Assembly (NCBI RefSeq): GCF_014642275.1 | Contig: NZ_BMIM01000003.1 | Coordinates: 1 to 64,000 of the forward strand | DNA from: Flavobacterium lutivivi | GTDB taxonomy: Bacteria; Bacteroidota; Bacteroidia; Flavobacteriales; Flavobacteriaceae | Reading direction: 5' to 3' | Length of the DNA stretch: 64,000 nucleotides | In this document: piece after piece, positions 55,590 through 64,000 of the stretch | Layout of the letters: the number at the start of each line of letters is the position of its first letter | Position numbering within the stretch: the stretch's first letter is position 1 | Translations under genes and position numbers: made by a program | The notes under the pieces: generated by a model | The model's input: only the letters and a program-made list of their open reading frames with translations | Told to the model about the DNA's origin: nothing | Databases searched by the model: none

Positions 55590-57023
55590 TTAAAATTCTG
55601 CGTTTTGTGGTGTTCTCGGGAACGGAATTACGTCTCTAATATTCGTCATTCCAGTTACAAACAATACCAATCGTTCAAATCCTAATCCAAATCCTGAGTG
55701 AACTGCCGAACCAAATCTTCTAGTATCTAGATACCACCATAATTCTTCTTCGTCAATTCCGAGAACTTTCATTTTTTCCACCAAAACATCATATCGTTCT
55801 TCTCTTTGCGAACCACCAACGATTTCTCCAATTCCTGGGAACAAAATATCCATCGCGCGAACGGTTTTTCCATCTTCGTTCAAACGCATGTAGAATGCTT
55901 TGATATTCACTGGATAATCAAACAAGATTACCGGACATTTAAAATGTTTTTCAACTAGATAACGTTCGTGCTCGCTTTGTAAATCAGCACCCCATTCGTT
56001 GATGATATATTGGAATTTTTTCTTTTTATTAGGAGTTGAATCTCTTAAAATATCAATAGCTTCGGTGTAGGAAACACGTTTGAAGTTGTTTTCTAAAACA
56101 AAATTCAATTTTTCCAACAAGGTCATTTCACTACGTTCTGCTTGTGGTTTAGATTTTTCTTCTTCCAATAAACGACTTTCCAGAAATTTCAAATCGTCTT
56201 GACATTTGTCCATCGTATATTTTATCACAAATTGGATGAAATCTTCAGCCAAATCCATGTTGTCATTCAAATCATTGAAAGCTACTTCAGGTTCTATCAT
56301 CCAAAATTCAGCTAAGTGACGTGAAGTGTTTGAATTTTCAGCTCTAAAAGTTGGTCCGAAAGTATAAATTTGTCCCAATGCCATAGCAAATGTTTCACCT
56401 TCCAATTGACCAGAAACGGTTAAGTTGGTGTGTTTTCCGAAGAAATCTTTTTTGTAATCGATAGCGCCTTCTTCCGTTCTTGGAAGATTATCTAATGGCA
56501 ATGAAGTTACTTGGAACATTTCTCCTGCACCTTCTGCATCTGCGCCAGTAATTACAGGTGTGTTAACATACACAAATCCTCTTTCTTGAAAATAGGTATG
56601 AACCGCATGAGCTAACACGGAACGTACTCGCATAATTGCTCCAAAAGCATTAGTTCGAACACGCAAATGCGCATTTTCACGTAAAAATTCCAACGAGTGT
56701 TTTTTGGGTTGCATTGGAAATTTTTCTGCATCAGAATCGCCTAGAATTTCTAGCGATGTTGCTTGGATTTCATATTTCTGGCCTGCGCCTTGACTTTCTA
56801 CAAGCTTTCCTGTTACCGAAACTGCTGCTCCAGTAGTAATTCTTTTCAAAGTTTCTTCGGGTGTGTTTTCAAAATCGACTACACACTGAATATTATTGAT
56901 TGTCGAACCATCGTTCAACGCTATAAATTGATTGTTTCTAAAAGTTCTAACCCAACCTTTTGCATTGACCTCTGTGTTCACTTGTGAGCCGCTTAAAAGC
57001 ACTTTAACTTTTGTATGTTTCAT
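55590..57023 (-). CDS. asnS: Asparagine--tRNA ligase
   Basis: A class IIb aminoacyl-tRNA synthetase that charges tRNA-Asn; 477 residues. The N-terminal OB-fold is [22 protein letters not shown]; catalytic motif 2 includes [25 protein letters not shown], and motif 3 is [16 protein letters not shown] near the C-terminus. The presence of AsnRS means tRNA-Asn can be charged directly rather than only by transamidation. A -7 element, TATATTTG, lies upstream at 57044-57051. Confidence 0.97.
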   Translation of the reverse strand: MKHTKVKVLLSGSQVNTEVNAKGWVRTFRNNQFIALNDGSTINNIQCVVDFENTPEETLKRITTGAAVSVTGKLVESQGAGQKYEIQATSLEILGDSDAEKFPMQPKKHSLEFLRENAHLRVRTNAFGAIMRVRSVLAHAVHTYFQERGFVYVNTPVITGADAEGAGEMFQVTSLPLDNLPRTEEGAIDYKKDFFGKHTNLTVSGQLEGETFAMALGQIYTFGPTFRAENSNTSRHLAEFWMIEPEVAFNDLNDNMDLAEDFIQFVIKYTMDKCQDDLKFLESRLLEEEKSKPQAERSEMTLLEKLNFVLENNFKRVSYTEAIDILRDSTPNKKKKFQYIINEWGADLQSEHERYLVEKHFKCPVILFDYPVNIKAFYMRLNEDGKTVRAMDILFPGIGEIVGGSQREERYDVLVEKMKVLGIDEEELWWYLDTRRFGSAVHSGFGLGFERLVLFVTGMTNIRDVIPFPRTPQNAEF

Positions 57024-57043
57024 TATAAATTCTATTATTTGTG

Positions 57044-57051
57044 CAAATATA
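57044..57051 (-). promoter_or_regulatory. -7 element of asnS
   Basis: Minus-strand TATATTTG. Its -33 region would fall in the 3' end of the upstream exporter gene; no clear TTTG is seen there. It gives a leader of about 15-20 bases. Confidence 0.4.
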
Positions 57052-57057
57052 AATCAA

Positions 57058-59475
57058 TTATTTTTTCTTTTCTACAGCATCCATTTCTTCATCTGTAGGT
57101 TCAATGATATCAATGGTTGGTTCTGGTAATTCTTGTTGGTTTGCTAAAGTTTTGTTTAGCGAAAGCACTAATGATGGTAACAACACTAGATTTGACAACA
57201 TACCAAAAGAAAGTGTTAAAGCTACTAATCCGCCAAGTGCAACTGTACCACCAAAACTTGACAGCATGAAGACAGAAAATCCAAAAAACAAAACGATTGA
57301 AGTATAAAACATACTTATTCCTGCATCGTTGAATGTTGCAAAAACAGATTTCTTTATTTTCCAATCATTTCTTGAAAGTTCTAATCGATACTGTGCTAAA
57401 AATCGTAGTGTATCATCAACCGACATTCCAAAAGCAATTCCAAAAACTAAAAGTGTTGATGGTTTTAACGGAATGCCTAGAAAGCCCATTAATCCTGCTG
57501 TCATTAGTAATGGCAATAGATTTGGAATGATAGAAACCAAAACCATTTTGAAAGAACGAAACATTATGGCTACCAATCCACCAGTTAGTAAAAAAGCAAA
57601 AAGCAATGATGACAATAGGTTATCTAGCAAGTATTTTGTTCCTTTTTGAAACACTGATGGTTTACCCGTGATGATAACTTCGTAGCGTTCTTTTGGAAAA
57701 AGTTTATTGGCTTTTTCCCGAATTCGCGCTTCTATTGCTTCCATTTTCTCTCCATTTTCATCTTTGATAAAAGTGGTTATTCTTGCAATGCTTCCATCTG
57801 CTGTAACATAGCTTTTGAATGGATTATCCTTTGACTTTTGCAAGGAATTTTTAATATATGGCAACAAGAATATTTCCTCTTGTGAGGTAGGTAAATCGTA
57901 ATATTCTGGATTGCCATTGTAATAGGCTTGTTTGAAATTTTTAGCAATGCTTACCAGTGATAATGGTTTTGATAATTCTGGAATTTCTACAATTGTTTGC
58001 TCCAGTTCATCCATTCTTCGCAAGTTTGTTAGTTTCATAGCACCATTTTTACGATGCGTATCAATCATTATTTCCAAGGGCATTACACCGTCAAACTCTT
58101 TTTCAAAAAAACGAATATCATCAAAGAATGCTGTCTTTTTTGGCATATCTTCAATAATACTTCCAGATATTTTTATTTCATAAATACCAATAATCCCAAA
58201 TATCAAAAGACAAATTGAGGTTATGTAAACTCCAAGACGATTATATTTTACCGTATTAACTATCCATCTAAGAAAAGAAGTCAACGACTCGCGTTCAAGA
58301 TGACCAAGATGTCTTGGAATGGGTGATGGAATATAACTAAAGAAAATGGGTATTAGCAATAAACTCAACAGATAAATTGCTAAAATATTTATGGTTGTTA
58401 CAATACCAAATTCCTGTAATAACACATTGTTAGTTACAATAAAAGTAGCAAAACCCACAGCAGTTGTTATGTTGGTCATCAATGTTGCAGTACCAGTTTT
58501 GGTAATAACTCTCTGTAGCGATTTGGCTTTATTTGAATGTTTGTGATACTCTTGATGGTATTTGTTGATGAAAAAGATACAGTTTGGAATTCCAATAACA
58601 ATTACCAATGTTGGAACCAAAGCAGTGAGAACGGTTATTTCATAATCTAAAAGTCCCATTAAACCAAAAGACCACATAACACCAATGATTACAACTATTA
58701 ATGATATTAATGTTGCTCTAAATGACCTAAAGAAATAGAAAAAAATTAACGAAGTGATAAGCAAAGCAGCACCAATAAATAACCCAATTTCATCAATTAT
58801 TGTTTTTGCGTTAAGCGTTCTGATGTAAGGCATTCCCGATGTGTGTAGCTCAACTCCGGTTTTGTCTCTGAAATTTTTTATGGCAGGAATCAAATCATTG
58901 ATAACAAACTCTTTGCGTGCTTTTGTGTTTACAATTTTTTTATCCAAATATATTGCTGAACGAATAGCTCCCGTTTTTTTATTATAGAGCAAGCCGTCAT
59001 AGAATGGAAGTTTTGTAAAAAGTTCTTTTTGAATTTGTTGCAAATATTTTTCATCTTGAACTTTATTCTTATCAACAAGTGGTTTTAGTTCAAATTTTTC
59101 TAAAGAATCGTTTTTAATGATTTTTTGAAGATTATCAACCGAAACGATAAGGCTAACTTCTTTGTGACTTTTTATGGTAGTCATCAATTCACTCCAAGCT
59201 TTGTAAACTTTTGGAGTAAATAGTTTATTATCTTTAGTAGCAATTACAATAAGATTGCCTTCTTCGCCAAAATTTTTAAGGAATTTTGAATAGTCAACAT
59301 TTACTTTGTCATCAGCAGGAATAAGGTTTGCCTCAGTTTGTGTAAAACGAATATACTTCCATTGTGTAGCAAGCAAAACGGTAATCAAAATGATGCTACC
59401 TAAAATAACAATTCTGTTTCTGAGTATAATTCGTGCAATTAGTTCCCAAAAACCAATTCCTAACAACTTCTTCAT
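57058..59475 (-). CDS. MMPL/RND-superfamily exporter
   Basis: An inner-membrane transporter of 805 residues with two repeats of one helix, a large periplasmic domain and about five further helices. Signature segments are GVMWSFGLMGLLDYEITVLTALVPTLVIVIGIPNCIFF and LGIPLKPSTLLVFGIAFGMSVDDTLRF, the second with the Asp pair in a membrane helix. It resembles hopanoid/lipid-type MMPL exporters more than drug pumps, and no adaptor or TolC is adjacent. A lone -7-like TACCTTTG is at 59493-59500. Substrate unknown. Confidence 0.9.
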   Translation of the reverse strand: MKKLLGIGFWELIARIILRNRIVILGSIILITVLLATQWKYIRFTQTEANLIPADDKVNVDYSKFLKNFGEEGNLIVIATKDNKLFTPKVYKAWSELMTTIKSHKEVSLIVSVDNLQKIIKNDSLEKFELKPLVDKNKVQDEKYLQQIQKELFTKLPFYDGLLYNKKTGAIRSAIYLDKKIVNTKARKEFVINDLIPAIKNFRDKTGVELHTSGMPYIRTLNAKTIIDEIGLFIGAALLITSLIFFYFFRSFRATLISLIVVIIGVMWSFGLMGLLDYEITVLTALVPTLVIVIGIPNCIFFINKYHQEYHKHSNKAKSLQRVITKTGTATLMTNITTAVGFATFIVTNNVLLQEFGIVTTINILAIYLLSLLLIPIFFSYIPSPIPRHLGHLERESLTSFLRWIVNTVKYNRLGVYITSICLLIFGIIGIYEIKISGSIIEDMPKKTAFFDDIRFFEKEFDGVMPLEIMIDTHRKNGAMKLTNLRRMDELEQTIVEIPELSKPLSLVSIAKNFKQAYYNGNPEYYDLPTSQEEIFLLPYIKNSLQKSKDNPFKSYVTADGSIARITTFIKDENGEKMEAIEARIREKANKLFPKERYEVIITGKPSVFQKGTKYLLDNLLSSLLFAFLLTGGLVAIMFRSFKMVLVSIIPNLLPLLMTAGLMGFLGIPLKPSTLLVFGIAFGMSVDDTLRFLAQYRLELSRNDWKIKKSVFATFNDAGISMFYTSIVLFFGFSVFMLSSFGGTVALGGLVALTLSFGMLSNLVLLPSLVLSLNKTLANQQELPEPTIDIIEPTDEEMDAVEKKK

Positions 59476-59562
59476 AAATCTAAAATGGGTTGCAAAGGTA
59501 ATTAAAACCTAAGGAATTAGCCATTGATTTTATTAAGATTTTATTATTTTAATCGAAGTTTT

Positions 59563-62052
59563 TCAATCCAAACCTAAATCGAGTATAAAACTTAATTTTA
59601 TTGCTAAATTATCTTCAAAACGACTAAGTTGATTAGCACCATATCTGTAAAAACCTGTCAATCCAAATCCTTTATAAATTTGATTGAGCTCTATTCCAGA
59701 TTCGAAAAACCCTTTATCAAGTGTTTTATATTCTATGCCGTGATGTTGTTCGGGATTTTGCATATTTCCCCAAGCCATTCGGGTAACTAATACCATTGTT
59801 GGACGAATTTTTTTGGCAATTTGAACTCTTTTAAAACCATGTTTTAATTGTAACATTGCATATTGACTAGAGAAAAATTCATTGAAAAACATGGTTTCAA
59901 AACTGTTTTTACCCGCAATAGTGATACGTTGCAAAATGTTGTCTTTAGTCAAATTATTGGGCGAAGTATTGTATAAATGTGTAAGCGGAATATCGCCAAA
60001 AGCATAACCAGCTTGTGCTAATATAGTTGACTTTTGACCGTTGAGATATTTTTTTTCAAAATCAATTCTGAAATCAATTTTTCCAAAGTCAAAATAATTA
60101 TCAATAAAATTGGGGATGGTTTTTGTGAACTGAAAGGTGAATTTTGGAAATCTTTTTTCAATTTCTTGCTTGCCATTTGGTGTTTGCATAAATGAACTAA
60201 AAGGATTCCATTGCAAAGAAACCATAGCTGTTGTTGCGCTAAAATTTCGATAAAGAGTTCCGTCTTTTTGAAACGTATATTCAAAAAGAGGCGAAATTTC
60301 ACTATGAGTAATTTGCCAAATACTTTCAGTTTTTGGAATTATTTTGGTTTCAATATAGGCTCGCCAAGTTTTATGATTATAGAAAGTGCTAAGGTTAATA
60401 GGTCTTGGGTCATAAAGTTTGAAAACTCTTTTGTCAATAGCAAAATTTGTACTAGCAATTTCTCGAATATCATCAGTATATGAACCACCAATCCATGTGT
60501 TTGAAAACTTTCCAATTCGTGTAGATGTCCCAAGATTGTACTTTATGGTTTCATCTTTTAATCCAAAAGCCGTGTAACCTTCAATTTTAAAAATCTTCGA
60601 AAAAAATTCATTTGTATTACCGCCAATTCCAAACCGAAAACCTTCATAGTTGTTGTAGCTCAGCAAATGACGTAAATCAAAGTCAAAAAAACTGACCGGT
60701 AAAAAACCATTGATTATTTTTCTGCCAATGAATATTTTTTTATCGATTTTTCTTTTGTTTCCAATGCTATCCAAAACACGATATGTAGCTAAACTTCTCT
60801 CGTCAATTTCTTCACTTCTTTTCGATTTCCAAAAATCTTCATCTCTTGTTGTTGCTTGATCTTTGACATCAACACTTATGTAAGATTTTCTTATTTTACT
60901 TAAATCATTAAAAGTGATATTATTAATATCCGTTTCGGAGTGAAGATAGACATAGTCAGAGCTTTTGTTTTTTTTGTCACTAGCATCATTATTTTCCGCT
61001 TCAAAAGTTATTCTGCCGCCAAGTATTTTCGTTTCTTGTTTACTTTTTCCTTTGACTATTTTGAGTGTTTTTTTAACTGGAAACCAAATGTTTTCCTCAG
61101 GGAAATAAGTATAAAAATGTTCAGAGGTAATATCTAAAACGCTTCTTGCTCTAAGGGTTGTTTTGGCAATTGCATAATTTTCTGCATCAATATATAAAAG
61201 TCCTTCGAGACCTTTTAATATTTTTTTGTTTTTGAAATAAATGACAAACGTTTTTCTGTTTTGAATTTGTACAGTATCGATAATTTTATATTGATATTCA
61301 TTTTTGTATCGGTTACCAATTGGGCTTATATATTTTGTTTCGAAAAGTTCGTATTTATCGTCATAAATTGAGAACGATTGCAGATTAAACCCATAGTATT
61401 CATAAAAAGGTTCTTTGAAACCAGCCATTTTTGCTCCAGTGATGACTTCTTTGAAAGTGGGTTTTAGATATAGAAATTGAGATATTTTTTCGGCCAAAAA
61501 AAGATGCTGTTTATCAATAATTTTCTTGAATTTATATTCAGATGAATCAATTTTAGAAAACACAATTCCTTTATCCGTTTTATTAAAGATACTGTCTATT
61601 TTGCCTGCGATAGAGTCAGGATTTGCGGTAACAATCAGTTTGTTATAACTATCGAACTGAAAAGAGTTTAGCTTTTCAAAAGGGTTGTTTTTTTTCCTGT
61701 TTTCGAAAGCTTTTTTGATAATCAAATTAGCTTTATCATTGTTTTCTATCTCAACATCTTTTAAATTTTCTGTTTTAGGATTTAAGAAAATAGTAAAAAA
61801 AGGTTGGCCTGAAATATCTTTTTTTTGAGTTTCAAATCCCAAAAAATGGATGCTGAAAAAAGTATTGGTTGAAGCGCATGTAACTGAAAATTTACCATTT
61901 ACATCCGAAAAGGCTTCAGTATTATCTTCAAATTTTAGAGTTGCAAAAGGAAGAGGTTTTTTGGTGACGTTGTTCTTTACAATACCATTTATTTGTATTT
62001 GTGCTTGAGTACTCAAGCAGAAACAAAATAAAAATGGCAAAAGGTATTTCAT
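59563..62052 (-). CDS. DUF5686-type outer-membrane protein with carboxypeptidase-like regulatory domain
   Basis: An exported protein of 829 residues. A signal peptide (MKYLLPFLFCFCLSTQAQ) precedes a CarboxypepD_reg-like beta domain (about 20-105; INGIVKNNVTKKPLPFATLKFEDN). A long middle region and a C-terminal barrel-like part of many amphipathic strands follow, ending LAIKLSFILDLGLD. This layout matches the Bacteroidota DUF5686 family. The start at 62052 gives the signal peptide; a longer frame to 62094 runs into the frr terminator. Function unknown, possibly surface nutrient handling. Confidence 0.85.
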   Translation of the reverse strand: MKYLLPFLFCFCLSTQAQIQINGIVKNNVTKKPLPFATLKFEDNTEAFSDVNGKFSVTCASTNTFFSIHFLGFETQKKDISGQPFFTIFLNPKTENLKDVEIENNDKANLIIKKAFENRKKNNPFEKLNSFQFDSYNKLIVTANPDSIAGKIDSIFNKTDKGIVFSKIDSSEYKFKKIIDKQHLFLAEKISQFLYLKPTFKEVITGAKMAGFKEPFYEYYGFNLQSFSIYDDKYELFETKYISPIGNRYKNEYQYKIIDTVQIQNRKTFVIYFKNKKILKGLEGLLYIDAENYAIAKTTLRARSVLDITSEHFYTYFPEENIWFPVKKTLKIVKGKSKQETKILGGRITFEAENNDASDKKNKSSDYVYLHSETDINNITFNDLSKIRKSYISVDVKDQATTRDEDFWKSKRSEEIDERSLATYRVLDSIGNKRKIDKKIFIGRKIINGFLPVSFFDFDLRHLLSYNNYEGFRFGIGGNTNEFFSKIFKIEGYTAFGLKDETIKYNLGTSTRIGKFSNTWIGGSYTDDIREIASTNFAIDKRVFKLYDPRPINLSTFYNHKTWRAYIETKIIPKTESIWQITHSEISPLFEYTFQKDGTLYRNFSATTAMVSLQWNPFSSFMQTPNGKQEIEKRFPKFTFQFTKTIPNFIDNYFDFGKIDFRIDFEKKYLNGQKSTILAQAGYAFGDIPLTHLYNTSPNNLTKDNILQRITIAGKNSFETMFFNEFFSSQYAMLQLKHGFKRVQIAKKIRPTMVLVTRMAWGNMQNPEQHHGIEYKTLDKGFFESGIELNQIYKGFGLTGFYRYGANQLSRFEDNLAIKLSFILDLGLD

Positions 62053-62067
62053 CAAAAATAATTTTGA

Positions 62068-62096
62068 CAAAAATAGGAATAAAAAAATCCGCACAA
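62068..62096 (-). promoter_or_regulatory. Promoter of the DUF5686 gene, inside the frr terminator
   Basis: Minus-strand -7 TATTTTTG (62068-62075) and -33 TTG (62094-62096), 18 bases apart. The -33 falls in the loop of the frr terminator hairpin, so the two signals overlap. Confidence 0.45.
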
Positions 62097-62106
62097 GGCG
62101 GATTTT
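62081..62106 (-). terminator. Terminator of pyrH-frr
   Basis: Perfect arms AAAATCCGC and GCGGATTTT with a 5-base loop; on the minus strand a T-run follows. It lies 18 bases after the frr stop. Confidence 0.8.
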
Positions 62107-62124
62107 AATATTGAATTAACAAAG

Positions 62125-62685
62125 TTACACTTTCATTATTTCGGCTTCTTTGATAGCCAGATGTTCATCAATTTTTTTGATGTAAGTGTCTGTTAGTTTT
62201 TGGATGTCTTCTTCGGCTTTTTTACATAAATCTTCTGAAGCACCATCTTTTTCTAGTTTCTTTATTTCGCTATTAGCATCTTTTCGGTGGTTTCTAACAC
62301 CTACTTTTGCATCTTCGGCTTCAGCCTTAGCTTGCTTTACAAGATCTTTTCTTCTTTCTTCTGTCAATGGTGGAACGCTAATAATGATATTATCACCATT
62401 GTTCATCGGGTTAAAACCTAGATTTGCAACCATAATTGCTTTTTCTATAGGTTGCAACATGCTTTTTTCCCAAGGAGTAACTGTAATAGTTCTTGCATCG
62501 GGAACGTTAACATTCGCAACTTGTGAAAGAGGTGTTTGTGAACCGTAGTAATCTACAAAAACACCACCAAGCATTTGCGGTGAAGCTTTTCCTGCTCTAA
62601 TGTTGAGGAAAGTCTTTTCAAGATGACCAACTGAGTTGCTCATCGCTTCTTTTGTTTCGTCTATTATAAAGTCTATTTCTTCCAT
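62125..62685 (-). CDS. frr: Ribosome recycling factor
   Basis: Splits post-termination ribosomes together with EF-G; 186 residues, cytoplasmic. Family blocks are HLEKTFLNIRAGKASPQMLGGVFVDYYGSQTPL, ITVTPWEKSMLQPIEKAI, GFNPMNNGDNIIISVPPLTEERRKDLVKQAKAEAE and VGVRNHRKDANSEIKKLEKDG. It lies 20 bases after pyrH in the usual bacterial order and ends in a strong terminator. Confidence 0.97.
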   Translation of the reverse strand: MEEIDFIIDETKEAMSNSVGHLEKTFLNIRAGKASPQMLGGVFVDYYGSQTPLSQVANVNVPDARTITVTPWEKSMLQPIEKAIMVANLGFNPMNNGDNIIISVPPLTEERRKDLVKQAKAEAEDAKVGVRNHRKDANSEIKKLEKDGASEDLCKKAEEDIQKLTDTYIKKIDEHLAIKEAEIMKV

Positions 62686-62705
62686 TGTTTTGTTTTTTTA
62701 GTCAA

Positions 62706-63458
<753 letters not shown>

Positions 63459-63540
63459 TCAAAAAAAATGGGACTGAATTTTAATGCTACAGTTTTTAGA
63501 AACAATACTTCGATATTGTGTAACTGTAACAAATATTACC

Positions 63541-63569
63541 TTGAAAATTTTATTTTATGATTAGTTTTG
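63541..63569 (+). promoter_or_regulatory. Promoter of the thioredoxin-fold gene
   Basis: -33 TTG (63541-63543) and -7 TAGTTTTG (63562-63569), 18 bases apart, divergent from pyrH and about 18 bases before the ATG at 63588. Confidence 0.5.
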
Positions 63570-63587
63570 TTGCAAACAAAAAGAAAA

Positions 63588-64000
63588 ATGAAAACGCAGG
63601 AAATTTTCAGAAAAAGCATTGAAAGAAGCCATTCATACGTTGAGTATAGAACATTGCTAAAAGAGTTGTTGTCCCAAGGAAAATCTAGTGGTGCAGAACA
63701 ATCGGAAGCATTATTACATTACAGCCAGCTCAATGACACAAGAATGAATAGACTGGACAAAACTATAAATATACCACTTGAAAATGTAGAAAAATTAAAA
63801 CAAATAGCCGATGAGCAAATTTGGCTTGTAATAACTGAAGGTTGGTGTGGCGATGCAGCCCAAATTTTACCTGTTATAAATAAAATGGCTGAACAAAATA
63901 CAAAAATTGATTTGCGTATAGTTTTCAGAGATGAAAATGATGATTTAATGCAAATGTTTTTGACAAATGGAACGCGTTCAATCCCAAAATTGATTGTTTT
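63588..64000 (+). CDS. Thioredoxin-fold protein, 3' end cut by the window edge
   Basis: An open frame from the ATG at 63588 to the last base gives 137 residues without a stop. A helical N-terminal part (KSIERSHSYVEYRTLLKELL) is followed by a thioredoxin-like core. At the active-site position the protein reads TEGWCGDAAQILP, so it has one Cys and the second of CxxC is replaced by Ala. A cis-Pro-like RSIPKLIVL ends the visible part. A monothiol or non-redox role is likely. It has no signal peptide. Confidence 0.85.
   Translation, partial: MKTQEIFRKSIERSHSYVEYRTLLKELLSQGKSSGAEQSEALLHYSQLNDTRMNRLDKTINIPLENVEKLKQIADEQIWLVITEGWCGDAAQILPVINKMAEQNTKIDLRIVFRDENDDLMQMFLTNGTRSIPKLIV

Noticed and set aside
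57329-57649. Plus-strand open frame of 106 residues opposite the MMPL exporter
   Set aside because: It is antisense to conserved helices of the exporter, and its Lys/Ser/Asn-rich product has no recognisable features.

Overview
The window reads as chromosome of a Flavobacterium-like member of the Bacteroidota. The signs are AT-rich DNA, Flavobacteriia-type promoters (TTTG, about 19 bases, TAnnTTTG), few Shine-Dalgarno sites, a short NuoG, a secreted protein with a type IX secretion (T9SS) tail, and many one-TM regulators and lipoproteins typical of the phylum. I see no prophage, insertion sequence, CRISPR array, rRNA or integron. One tRNA gene (Ser, anticodon GGA) is present.

Layout. 1-2.0 kb: an unrecognised protein with a C-terminal Cys-pair motif, then a small membrane protein and a membrane-anchored J-domain protein on the minus strand. 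2.2-15.2 kb: a complete nuoA-N operon (respiratory complex I) on the minus strand, with a consensus promoter and tandem terminators. 15.4-19.3 kb: cold-shock protein, aspS, a periplasmic TlpA-like thioredoxin and a MORN-repeat protein. 19.3-26.5 kb: an RND efflux operon (DUF2867-like, TetR, TolC, adaptor, permease) whose promoter sits inside a good inverted repeat. 26.6-32.6 kb: polyprenyl synthase with a small coupled gene, an outer-membrane barrel, and sucA-sucB of the TCA cycle. 32.8-41.9 kb: a membrane TPR-AraC regulator, a large T9SS-exported beta-propeller/RCC1 protein, a Tet-type MFS pump, a retropepsin-like protein, TatD, an acyltransferase and asparaginase.

42.1-52.7 kb is the most coherent accessory unit: a galactan/galactose utilisation locus. 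A divergent GntR-type regulator faces galM, two tandem GH53 endo-galactanase lipoproteins, a GH2 beta-galactosidase, galK, galT and a sodium/sugar symporter. Galactan would be cut to galactose outside the cytoplasm, imported by the symporter and fed through the Leloir enzymes. The locus has no SusC/SusD pair and no galE. A palindrome next to the galM promoter is a good candidate operator for the regulator.

52.7-64 kb: an outer-membrane barrel protein, a degenerate PAP2-like membrane protein, rpoN, asnS, an MMPL/RND exporter, a DUF5686-type outer-membrane protein, frr, pyrH and the start of a thioredoxin-fold gene cut by the window edge.

I found no clear novel defence or mobile system. The better leads are the galactan locus with its operator, the TetR operator, dispersed intergenic palindromes lying inside operons, a base-composition step inside sucA, and the PAP2-like signature.
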